The notes beneath the pieces were generated by a model. The model worked only from the letters and a program-made list of their open reading frames with translations. It did no database searches and had not been told where the DNA came from. 64,000 nt of DNA, from the NCBI GenBank assembly GCA_020310875.1, contig CM035413.1, forward strand, positions 169,289,996 through 169,353,995, written 5' to 3'. Position numbers and translations under genes: made by a program. This document shows positions 10,501 to 17,568 of this stretch, one piece after another. How positions within the stretch are numbered: the first letter of the stretch is position 1; each line of letters begins with the position of its first letter. Source of the DNA: Ceratopteris richardii. Taxonomy: Eukaryota; Streptophyta; Polypodiopsida; Polypodiales; Pteridaceae.

Positions 10501-12074
10501 GTAGGCAATTAAATGCAGCTGAACGAAATTATACCACAACGGAGAGGGAAGGCTTAGGTATGGTATATGCCGTGAAGAAGTTTAGACACTATCTATTGGC
10601 CAATAAGTTCAAGTTTTTCACTGATTATCAAGCTTTACTATATTTGGTCAATAAACCTTGCAATACAGGCCACTTAGTAAGATGGTTCCTCTTACTAATG
10701 GAATACGACTTTGAAGTTGTTGTCAGGAAAGGTAGAACCCATCTTAGGGCAGACCATCTTTCTCGTATCACTTCAGGAGAGCCACCGCAAGGAGTGTCTG
10801 ATGAATTGCCCGATGCTTATCTGTTCAATTTAGAAGTTGTTCCTAAATGGGCAAATAAGTTGGTGCCAGTCCTAACCTTCGGACCTGCAAATAAAAATGT
10901 GAAAACAAGCAAAGAAGAAATTGTAAAATCACAAAAGTATCAAATATTGGCCGGAAGTATGTACAAGCAAGATACCGAGGGCGTACTAGCTTGTTGTGTT
11001 GAGGACGACGAACATACTAGTTGGATGCAACAAGCCCATGAGGGACTGCTAGGAAATCATTACTCTAAACAACGAACATTGCAGAATCTAAAACGTTTAG
11101 GAGTGTATTGGCCTAGCATGGACAAAGAAATACAGGAGTGGATCCAAAATTGTCCAGTGTGCCAGAAGAGACCCCCAATGGAGCATGCCACTCTTTATCA
11201 TGTGTCATTAATCCCAGATTGGAGTGCTCCATTGGTTGAGTTCATGAGATCAAGAACATTACCCAATCAGGCTAGTCTTGCAAGAAAACGGAGCATGGAG
11301 CAAGAGGCTCAAGACTATGCCTTAGTAGGAGACAACCTATATCGACGAGGCAAGGATGGTTACCTAAGACTGTGCGTTCATGAATCAGACTATTTGAAAG
11401 TCTTAGAAACTGCACACAGCGGTGCTGCAGGTGGACACTTTGGGCCTGACAGAGTAATTAAGACCATTTTATTCTCAGGACTTTGGTGGCCCACTCTTCA
11501 TATGGATGCACATACTTATGTGAAGAAATGTGACATATGCCAACGTGCCCAATATCCGATAAGAAAAGATGAAATGCCTTTAAGGCCAATGATGGGAGGA
11601 CGTGCATTTTCAAAGTGGGGTATAGACTTTGTAGGTCCCATCAACCCCCCAGCTAGAAACTCCCATGCAGAATACATTATTGTAGCCACAGATTACCTTA
11701 CAAAGTGGGTGGAAGTAAAAGCTACGACAAAGAATGATGCTCAAACGACGGCCAAGTTTCTATTCAAAAATGTGTTCACTAGATATGGGTTACCAATAGA
11801 GTTGGTTAGTGATAGAGGTACGCACTTCTTGAATGAGGTCATTGAAAATCTCCTTCAAGAATTCATGGTGATACACAAGAAGTCTGCACCTTATCACCCA
11901 CAAGCCAACGGACAAGCCGAGAGCACGAATAAGATCCTATGTAACGTGTTGACGAAACTTGTAAATAATAAACGCTCTGATTGGGACAAACAACTTCATC
12001 ATGCTGTTTGGGCATACCGAGTTGCCTACAAAACGGTACTCAATGCTACCCCATTTCAGATGGTCTTTGGATAG
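4575..12074 (+). CDS. Gag-Pol polyprotein of element A (ends at an in-frame TAG)
   Basis: This frame encodes the structural and enzymatic polyprotein of a Ty3/gypsy element (2499 residues to the stop). The start MNLRSGRHLG matches C and resembles the MILRSG start of B and E. Order: retrotransposon Gag domain about 336-510; zinc knuckles of CX2CX3HX4C spacing near 554, 757 and 781 plus a CX8HX4C motif; retropepsin with D1234-S-G and an ILGRPF flap-side motif near 1305; an acidic spacer containing DEEFEPHGW; RT with YVDD at 1803-1806; RNase H about 1945-2065; two H2C2 modules (H2155, H2162, C2193, C2196 and H2281, H2288, C2319, C2322); integrase D2351, D2413, E2449. The TAG sits just after MVFG, where B has a CAG codon, and the same frame continues to 13931. 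A C-to-T nonsense change is the simplest reading. Confidence 0.93.
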   Translation: MNLRSGRHLGKDRQSIRSSEASVNHTPKSWAQQLSGYPYTRSSETSDSEMSFSMERPTRSSGIAYLQTPEGPYKTQLEYIRTNQLGARIYEDGLRRSVVQLKNPDQLCGLEHPVVKFEEGAYIDKEGTMYVVTNLPDRTDEFGNIITENEMGDLEQGDLGGEPKTPRGKSVLTRVLTPEWIPQDNKSIELFVNRETEEAFWRFRPDQPCPVVTIYEFKDPETPGKVVYLDHTSQKLFLVSDHDRHAYTWQGESIFPPPRSNVSQGLQGAGSSKTHETQRERTRERPEVSFADTIGRDRSGYGTERLERGRHRVHRHQRDDHDFPLPRPREHSRTLRPSQVVKTMKNYFDGFGDPYDHVAEFKQVLRAEQVEDLFTQFEAFGLTLKGTALAWFQPLNSRNYREIGQLLEEFIVEFSKSGIRHNTSSLIHSFKQTPQETVRLAGRRFRQYLERCPVPELPTSAKQVALFLDGLLSTKLRSYVYLKEPRSIEECIRMCIDIEDNLGEELGLSKLYKDSDSSTSHTSRASTEIDEIAEQVAKKLGVQNRQMPRVTSVKRCYTCGGDHMANVCPMMTQPQGNPNALYCTIERKYTNHTTQDCPYNRQAVKQNYQQPYQQGRYQNQYQQPYYRPQQYQPQYQQQYQAPYRPQPVLGNQPPTPANVIPVKYTMAEENHNRALVPLTPLVSENDFHTHSSDYVHEDSPHAYYIESPEQSEVSQCQYETPPMEQNWEPEYSNVMYTNPNPRSQLRQVRPQAPRGPCFRCQGDHFIRECPHQPALGLGQNITIQGFCPECGKEHLPRECPRNPSSAPKVTPINVVGLVADSSSSSNNVAPVQAVTRAQAAQQAKPSEQSESSEAGEPSKRKPRTWKDTREKANRKWNKKLSELEESLRDTKTKIEDIASQSPSHAEAPSTPPHSTPPPIVNNPQPGSVLADPTPEGLDMMFKAYQARLQEGPTAANLDKSYPSADLEIERMKMCMKMVEQAQAILETSQKFTQTNSVKPDLHFQGLLERLEQLVNKPQISLPPQAQPVIERGSSPPMGAYVPNSTDAGIPPSIQQYSQEFLREIQEEKWAKEKGNSPPIPKIDDLHDQFPQDIPSIYGDQAEQQEDERLDFESNSLQELPHYTGPWESESLQIRAPTILVRNEDSVIPRNTDVVKNTKVQCHLTVEELLKAKPELWNHVKDQVPELESNMPKVGSKKKIPEIPLDKIGDMSEGEEGNTYLPITYQGYTTKAIVDSGAGVAIATTSLWKRWGKPTLRPTRMKLQMADGHFERPLGLLEGITLTTCGVEFEHTFAICDFEKNNVYEMILGRPFLRQLQIVQDWGTNSLYLQHLGVTTKVNLKDYTSRDVPPLQWNPIHKAKEDSISVHSGSSPDPSWLHEDTHLWMCKVAEEEEKRLKAREEGTPPGDRPIKDPAYTPMIFLDEEFEPHGWAEILATMDIAVNEEQWTPHCDEEGYDISVFMCQPLLEECDPSEFIEEEENDDDLESIVMDTYFDSEEHYLEDIGVLTQKEEEPLTSIKTINSKEGSEGGQKKKKRKAVRQEEEESLFEVPENFKKYEVEDRKILVRMPKREAIIGEAYDNKEKTKKIVVTIEGNEERCTYIGDDLSAKEEAELVALLREYRDVFAWHYRDLKGVDPKICSHTIPMTTDAKPTKQKPYTYNDNYAAKIKEEIDRLIEAGFIYEIEHTEWVSPIVVVPKKNGKLRVCINLKKVNAATIRDSYPLPITEHLLERVAGKEVYRFLDGFSGYNQVAIAPEDQHKTAFATEWGIFAFRVMPFGLTNAPATFQRLMCHVFKEFLRKSLEVYVDDLCAHSQQRSYHIPELKQIFNKCRDYRVCLNPEKCVFMVRQGKILGHIVSKNGISTDEDKVRAIAELPRPRNVKEVQAFMGHCGYYRRFIHMYAIIAKPLYGLLTNFEWNEECENSFNELKRRLCSAPILTTPDWSKPFHVHVDASNHAIGCVLAQPTGEGNLDLPIAYASRQLNAAERNYTTTEREGLGMVYAVKKFRHYLLANKFKFFTDYQALLYLVNKPCNTGHLVRWFLLLMEYDFEVVVRKGRTHLRADHLSRITSGEPPQGVSDELPDAYLFNLEVVPKWANKLVPVLTFGPANKNVKTSKEEIVKSQKYQILAGSMYKQDTEGVLACCVEDDEHTSWMQQAHEGLLGNHYSKQRTLQNLKRLGVYWPSMDKEIQEWIQNCPVCQKRPPMEHATLYHVSLIPDWSAPLVEFMRSRTLPNQASLARKRSMEQEAQDYALVGDNLYRRGKDGYLRLCVHESDYLKVLETAHSGAAGGHFGPDRVIKTILFSGLWWPTLHMDAHTYVKKCDICQRAQYPIRKDEMPLRPMMGGRAFSKWGIDFVGPINPPARNSHAEYIIVATDYLTKWVEVKATTKNDAQTTAKFLFKNVFTRYGLPIELVSDRGTHFLNEVIENLLQEFMVIHKKSAPYHPQANGQAESTNKILCNVLTKLVNNKRSDWDKQLHHAVWAYRVAYKTVLNATPFQMVFG

Positions 12075-13931
12075 AATGCTGTGCTACCATTAGACTTCCT
12101 AATCCCAGCCTTGAAAGTAGCACAAGAGCATGAGTGGAATGGACATGAGTTGTCTTCCAGGATCTTTGATCTAGAACGCTTAGGTGAGACGAGGCTACGG
12201 GCAGCAGCAAGCATTTATGCTGCAAAGAAAAGGCAAAAGGCATACTTCGATGCCCATGTAAAGGATAAAGGATTGAAGGAAGGAGATCTAGTGCTGGTTT
12301 ATACGCTAAAGCAACATGCCCGCAAATTAGAGAAACGAGGATATGGATCCATGATCATTAATAGACTCTCCACTAGCGGTGCAGTTCAATTGGCCACTTT
12401 AGAAGGTGATATCTTACCAAACTATATTAGTGGATGCCAAGTCAAATTATATCAAGAACCTCTTACAGAGGAAATGCTCATGAGACTCAATACCGCTAAG
12501 AAGCGAAAAGAAGAGGAGTTAAAGGTTAGAGAAGAAGCACAAGCAGAGGCTAGAGAGCGCATCAGAAGAAATAAGCTACGGCGGCTAGGCCTAGATGTCA
12601 ACACAAAAGCTCCAAAATATCACATGGACATGTGCCTAAAATCGGGCATAACTACTTCTCAAATAATTGATCGACGACCCTTTGTGACTATAGAGGTAGG
12701 ACGAGGAAAGAGTGTAAGAACTGTGAGAGCACTGATTGACTCAGGAGCAGCAACTAGTGCCGTTAGACTTTCATACTGCCAAGACCTGCATTTGGACATC
12801 AAGCCTATAGAAGCCTATCTCATAGGATTGGGAGGCGTGGAAACACCCTGTTTGGGCGAGGTGGAACTTCCCATCTACCTTCAAGATGTTCCAATAAAAG
12901 TCAAAATGCTAGTGTGTCATGATGAGGACCTCACAGAACCACTTGTCTTGGGTCAAGACTGGATTAACGACCATGCTGTCAACTTGAACCTAAGAAGTCA
13001 ACTTCTTCAAGTGTGGGTATATAATCAATGCATTACATTAGAATTGGAGACTCGCATGCCCACTGAAACTGACACCACACACTCTCTTTGTTCCTCTAAG
13101 GCTAATCTTCTCGAACAAGATGTTGTAGATGTCCAAAGCTCTATGATCCAGACGGACGCAATCACGGAAGGACAGTCGCAAAGGCAAGATGAACCTTCTT
13201 CTTGTTTTTCAAAGAGTAAAGCATCCACGTTAGTCCAACCTCAGAAGCAAACAAAACAGTGCAAGATAGACAGTCTATCAAATAGACAAAGAGCCTTCAA
13301 GCAGAAAGAAGTTAGGGGCATGAAGCAGATCTGGGTAAAGAACGGAGTGCAACCATCGATGTTGCCTCAAAGATTCCCACCCAACCAGATCGACCATGAA
13401 AAAAGAAGAACCAAGCACCTACGACAGGCTCAAGCACGAGAAATCCAACTACTTTGGGTATCGAAACAATCGATGAAGGCCGACCACAATGAGGTACAAA
13501 TTTGGGTGCCTAAAAAATTAGCTACAGCTCAACACGGGCGATTACAGATGTGGGTACCCAAGCAGCTCTTACATACGCAACGGCCTATGCTCCCCACCAT
13601 GCAAAAGGTCTCAACAAAGAAGCCAAGGAAAACAAAGGATAAGAACAGAGCACAACGACCAAAAGAAGATAAACTTAACCCTTCTACAAAAATAAGCAGG
13701 CACTCACCCAGGATATGGGTTTGGAAGCCAAAAACACAAGCAACATCCACAAAACCAAGGGATCAACCACACTGGATACCAAATTTTGGACAGCATCCAA
13801 AGAAGAACTGGCCTGAGGTGATCTCTACAGGGCCAAATACTATTCTGAAATGGGTTCCAATCCGGAGGATTACATCATTTCGAGATCCGATAGACACCTC
13901 CAATCAAAGAATTCATCAAGTATACAAGTAA
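12075..13931 (+). CDS. Continuation of element A polyprotein: integrase C-terminus, second retropepsin-like segment, Trp-rich tail
   Basis: This is the same frame as the upstream polyprotein after the TAG. It has no nearby ATG (the first usable-looking codon is a GTG), so it is unlikely to be a separate gene. It holds the integrase C-terminal region (NAVLPLDFLIP, then EGDLVLVYTLKQHARK), a charged helix-like stretch, then a retropepsin-like segment: LIDSGAATSA at about 12732 and LVLGQDW at about 12942, some 70 residues apart, as in a single-domain aspartic protease. The tail to 13931 is basic and repeats short Trp motifs (QIWVPKK, QMWVPKQ, IWVWKPK, LKWVPIRR). Element B has the same layout without a stop. 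Without readthrough this part would be lost from element A's product. Confidence 0.85.
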   Translation, partial: NAVLPLDFLIPALKVAQEHEWNGHELSSRIFDLERLGETRLRAAASIYAAKKRQKAYFDAHVKDKGLKEGDLVLVYTLKQHARKLEKRGYGSMIINRLSTSGAVQLATLEGDILPNYISGCQVKLYQEPLTEEMLMRLNTAKKRKEEELKVREEAQAEARERIRRNKLRRLGLDVNTKAPKYHMDMCLKSGITTSQIIDRRPFVTIEVGRGKSVRTVRALIDSGAATSAVRLSYCQDLHLDIKPIEAYLIGLGGVETPCLGEVELPIYLQDVPIKVKMLVCHDEDLTEPLVLGQDWINDHAVNLNLRSQLLQVWVYNQCITLELETRMPTETDTTHSLCSSKANLLEQDVVDVQSSMIQTDAITEGQSQRQDEPSSCFSKSKASTLVQPQKQTKQCKIDSLSNRQRAFKQKEVRGMKQIWVKNGVQPSMLPQRFPPNQIDHEKRRTKHLRQAQAREIQLLWVSKQSMKADHNEVQIWVPKKLATAQHGRLQMWVPKQLLHTQRPMLPTMQKVSTKKPRKTKDKNRAQRPKEDKLNPSTKISRHSPRIWVWKPKTQATSTKPRDQPHWIPNFGQHPKKNWPEVISTGPNTILKWVPIRRITSFRDPIDTSNQRIHQVYK

Positions 13932-14152
13932 CATCAAAAGCCTCGACCAGCAGCAACCATGTGCCTTTGGCATAACCTTGTCGTTTGCACCATTCAGGTC
14001 ATGCATTTCCAAAGTATGCATCAATATAGGGCCACCTTACATGGCCGTGCATAGACACAATTGAGAAATCCCAGGCACATGAGACACAATTTTCACATGA
14101 AAAATATGTTATTGATACTAACCTCTTTCTTCTTGTTTGATTCCATTGTTCC

Positions 14153-14183
<31 letters not shown>

Positions 14184-14908
14184 ATGTGCTTGAAAGTGCT
14201 CATCAGCGAACTTCCAGCAAGGACATCCCTCAACAAAAAGGACAAGCCGACGGTCAAACATCATGAGGGAACCACAACACGAAGAGATGAAGATCAACGG
14301 ACCCGTCACCATGGTAAGACGTGTATGTTCCAACAACACTATAACCATGATAGATTAGGAAACCTCTTCGTCAGCATACCCTTGAGCACTTAGCTCAAGG
14401 CCCAATCTCTTGCACCATACTTCTTGCCATGCATTATCCAAGTACGCATACGTAGGGCCACATTACAAGGCCATGCACAAGGCACATAATTTGTTCAACC
14501 CGTGCACTAATGCACTTAACCATCATCCATTATGGGTTACAAGTACTTGGCACGAAAACTATGAAAGCCATCTTTGGAAGAATCAGAGGACATCACGGTG
14601 ACCACTACAAGAACAAGGGAGCCATCCACCACCGAGAGTTGCTCACAATCAACATTGACCACATCCTTTGAGCAGCTAGCAGTTTTGGAAAACTCACAAA
14701 TGCACCACCTAGATGGAATACAAGGCAGACGTACGTACAAAGGGACTACAAACTGCAAGAGATAACAGTGGCAAAGTGAAGAACCAGACAAACGACCAGG
14801 ATACATTGGGAAGAGGGATCGCCCCTATTGGACGCAAAGGACGCTACCTCTCAACGTACTACATGGAACGACCACTACAACAAGGGTCTGTCAGGGACGA
14901 CAGACTCC
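13932..14908 (+). other. Element A 3' untranslated region with an imperfect direct repeat
   Basis: No convincing coding sequence is present. A block of about 60 bp (tgcat-tccaa-gta-gcat... agggccac-tta-a-ggcc-tgca) occurs at about 14000-14056 and again, diverged, at about 14430-14485. An A-run of about 27 bases lies at 14153-14180. The position corresponds to where element B carries its extra ORF, but nothing like that ORF is found here. Confidence 0.6.
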
Positions 14909-14921
14909 AGAGGGGGGGGAG
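14909..14921 (+). other. Polypurine tract (element A)
   Basis: The run agaggggggggag directly abuts the TG of the 3' LTR, the expected site for plus-strand priming. Confidence 0.85.
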
Positions 14922-15547
14922 TGTTGAAACTTAAGGTCAAGGACAAAGCATGGAAGCGCATCAAGGAAGTGGACACACAAGAAGAAGGAGCAAGTAGGGA
15001 GCTCCAAGAAGCACATGTCAAATTTTCAAAAGAAATCCCTACAAAAATAGTGATTTTTATCACTAAAAACCATTGTAAATACCATTTTGCATTTTTGTAA
15101 CTCCATTTTGTTCAAGCCGAGGAGTCCTCGAGCTTGAGGAGTATTAGATCTACCATCCTACCAATTTTCACGATTTTTAGACTCCATTTGAGCCCCCAAA
15201 TAAGCCCTGGAACCTATTTTTTAACTAGGCCGGACACTAGGTCTGGACAGGGCCAAAACCACTCAAAAACTATAAAAAGGGCTGGAGAGCTCATTTTTGG
15301 GGTTAGCTTGTTGTAGATTTCCGTTTTGTAAGAGAGCTCTTTGGTAATCAAAGCTTTCCATTGTTCCACTCTTTGCTCTTACCTTGTGCGCGTGTGTGTG
15401 TATGTGTGTGCATGCTTGTGTGCTTTCACTCACGCACTTGTGCCATCACTTGCTCGCAGTCTTCATACCGGTCCTCACGTCTCCACGGATTGACATTTAT
15501 GAGGTGTATCTCCTCACGTTGGAACTCACCATTGTGCTAGAGTGACA
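14922..15547 (+). repeat. Element A 3' LTR
   Basis: 626 bp, TGTTGAAACTT...GAGTGACA, nearly identical to 2558-3183 (three differences seen by eye). It is followed by the TSD atact at 15548-15552. Confidence 0.95.
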
Positions 15548-15552
15548 ATACT
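15548..15552. other. Target site duplication of element A (right copy)
   Basis: atact, matching 2553-2557. Confidence 0.9.
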
Positions 15553-16307
15553 CCTAGAAATTTTAGAAATATACATATTCTTCCTCTCTACCACCCCATT
15601 TTGTTGGGGAGTATACTTGCATGTGATTTGCCTCTTTATACCTTGGACGTCCTGAAAGAAATCACAAAAATCATGGGAGGAGTATTATCCCCATGCATCT
15701 GACCTTAGGGTTTGGATGCAGCAACCTATCTCCTTCTCAACTTGTGCCTTGCATCTTTTGAACACATCAAACAATATGATTTTTGCTTTATACAATATAA
15801 CCATAATTTTCTTGAGTATTCATTAATGAAGGTTACAAAGTACTTGTTACCTATAAGAGATGGATCTTTGATTGTCCCCCACACATCTGTGTGCATAAGG
15901 TCTAACACACCATGTGCTACATATCCACTCTTCTTGAAGGGTTTGCTAGTAGACTCGTACATTGCCTTGTTGCTTTGTCGTTTGCCAATGTCAAAAGTGA
16001 ACATCCTTCCTTCCTTCTTTCCTTTTGCTATCAGCTCATAGCCATTCCTTGGGTCTTGAATAAAGCATCATTTGTGGTTGAACTTTACTTGCTATCCCCT
16101 TTCAACCATCTCTCCAACAAAGATCAAGTTCTTTGTAGTAGTAGGAACATGTAATACCTCAGATAGTTCTCTTGCTTTGTGGTTGCCTTCAAGCTTCACA
16201 TCTCCCATTTGTTGTATCTCATGCTCTGTGTTCTCTCCTATCTCCACAAAGTGTAACATGGGGTATGCTTGAAGAGGAGGTTTGAACCACCTCCTAGCTA
16301 TTATCAT
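15553..16307 (-). pseudogene. Decayed copia pol, 5' half: protease region and integrase core
   Basis: Minus-strand reading gives a protease-to-integrase stretch (16307-16092, with ENTEHEIQQMGDVKLEG and SEVLHVPTTTKNLIFVGEM), then the integrase zinc region end and core (16004-15726, DLMHTDVWG and YFVTFINEYSRKLW) and, at about 15590-15620, the [11 protein letters not shown] block. It joins in order to 2519-356 once element A is removed, so both are one element. Stops and frameshifts make it non-functional. The gag region and 5' LTR were not recognised. Confidence 0.8.
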
Positions 16308-16717
16308 ATGGGTTCACACATAATTGCCATGTGGTACCCATGTCTGAAGCCATGTATGAACCCTTTTGTGGTATCTAGAGAGAGATCTTTAATGAGAATG
16401 TGCATGCAGCTAGGGGGATTATTGAGATGGACTCTCCGTGTGCATTGAAATCATCAGAGTGGCTGTCCACCTTCTTCGTCCTCAATTACTCTGCTAGAAA
16501 ACTCCATAATTGGAGGGAATCATCAAGAGATCGACATACACTGGTATCCGAGACAGATGGCACATGATCACACCACTTAACTGAAGGACAAATGCCCACG
16601 AGTAGAGGGCATATTCACATATAACCTCATAGAGGAGTGTAGGTAGCCATTGAGGCTCTTCCCTTCTCCCTCCCTCTTGGATGGGGAGGTAATGAAGAGG
16701 CTTCTCTTCTTATACCC
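16308..16717. other. Unassigned stretch between the copia remnant and element B
   Basis: About 410 bases with no long open frame. A segment reading ctggtatccgagacagatgg (about 16540) looks a little like a copia tRNA-Met primer site but is not followed by a recognisable gag. It may be decayed 5' copia sequence. Confidence 0.3.
16713..16717. other. Target site duplication of element B (left copy)
   Basis: taccc precedes the LTR and recurs at 34360-34364 after the right LTR. Confidence 0.9.
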
Positions 16718-17545
16718 TGTTGGAAGGAGTGATTTTGAAGGAGCATTTTTGATGAAAAAATTAGTAAAAAGTCAAAAAAATTGTAAAATATTTATGCAAT
16801 GATTGTAAAAATAAGGAAGAGTCTTCCTTATGTGGTTGAGGATCTTATGTAATTTTTGTAGAATTTTTAGAAACTCTTAGATAGCATTTTTTAGAAAATT
16901 AGAGAAAAAGACCTAATTTCAAGTGTGAAAAGGGACACTTGAAAATGTATATAAGTCAATTTTCTCTATTTTGGAGAGGTTGGTTAGCCATTTGCTCAAG
17001 CTATCAATAGAGAAGAAAGAGTTTCTGCAAAATCGTGTTTTCTCCTATTGAGTGTATTTCTTTTGATGTGTGAGCTTATCTCTTGCTTAATCATGGAGAT
17101 TTGTGAGTCATATTTGTGTATTACTGAGTAAGTTGTATGAAGAGAGAGACCTATTGCTGTAATGAGTGGAAAGGACTGAAGGAAGTTCCAAAATTGTGAA
17201 AATCGTCTGTTTGTACAGAATCGCGATTGTCTCGTCATGGTGATACAGGTGATATTTTTCAGTTTTGAGTTCATATTTGTATTCTGCTAATGAAATGGCA
17301 TGGTTTTGACATAAAGAACATGGAAAATGATGGAGATTTGCCTTAGTTATGGTAAACTCAAGATTTTCTCTTCATCTTCAATTTCTCTCAGCAATCCAGC
17401 CATCAATCTCTTATTTCCTTGAATCTATTATCTTGAAGGGGCTGTGGTCTTGTGGATATTCCTAGGATTGACAAAATAAAGATGATTTGTTGATTCTTTG
17501 TTACTTCATGATTGGAGAGGACAACTTGGAGTCCAAAACAAAACA
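16718..17545 (+). repeat. Element B 5' LTR
   Basis: TGTTGGAAGGAG...AAAACAAAACA, 828 bp. It has a TATA box at 16948. A palindrome-bearing stretch aatcgcgatt at 17219-17228 matches the kernel of the leader arrays. The same LTR family occurs at 50706 (element E). Confidence 0.95.
16948..16955 (+). promoter_or_regulatory. LTR TATA box (element B)
   Basis: TATATAAG lies after gggacacttgaaaatg. The E LTR keeps gggacacttgaaaatg followed by tataaaag (about 50928), supporting a conserved promoter core. Confidence 0.65.
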
Positions 17546-17550
17546 TTTTT

Positions 17551-17568
17551 TGGCGCCGTTGCCGGGGA
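17551..17568 (+). other. Primer binding site, tRNA-Asp type (element B)
   Basis: TGGCGCCGTTGCCGGGGA, 5 nt after the LTR. Its complement is the 3' end of plant tRNA-Asp(GTC) as I recall it, over all 18 bases. Confidence 0.9.

Larger units (their letters stand above)
2558..15547 (+). mobile_element. Element A: complete Ty3/gypsy LTR retrotransposon, family 1
   Basis: A 12,990-bp element with matching 626-bp LTRs (TG...CA), TSD atact, primer binding site, leader with a repeat array, one long gag-pol frame and a polypurine tract. Gene order Gag-PR-RT-RH-INT places it in Ty3/gypsy. The tRNA-Asp-type primer site, long leader and lack of a visible chromodomain suggest the Tat/Athila side; that is inference. 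I saw three LTR differences (t/c in the acta-gg-cggacac block, a/c in gattt-c-gtttt, g/a in ctcgc-gtctt), so insertion is recent. It interrupts the integrase of the minus-strand copia. A single in-frame TAG at 12072 breaks the polyprotein. It has no counterpart of the extra ORF found in element B. Confidence 0.95.

Noticed and set aside
14118-14348. Open frame with a poly-Phe or poly-Lys run in the element A 3' region
   Set aside because: Produced by the A-run at 14153-14180.
16535-16560. Copia-like primer site (ctggtatccgagacagatgg)
   Set aside because: Two changes from tggtatcagagc, no LTR end before it and no gag after it.
16996-17274. Minus-strand 92-codon frame, identical at 33810-34088
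   Set aside because: It lies in the two LTR copies of element B and contains nothing recognisable.
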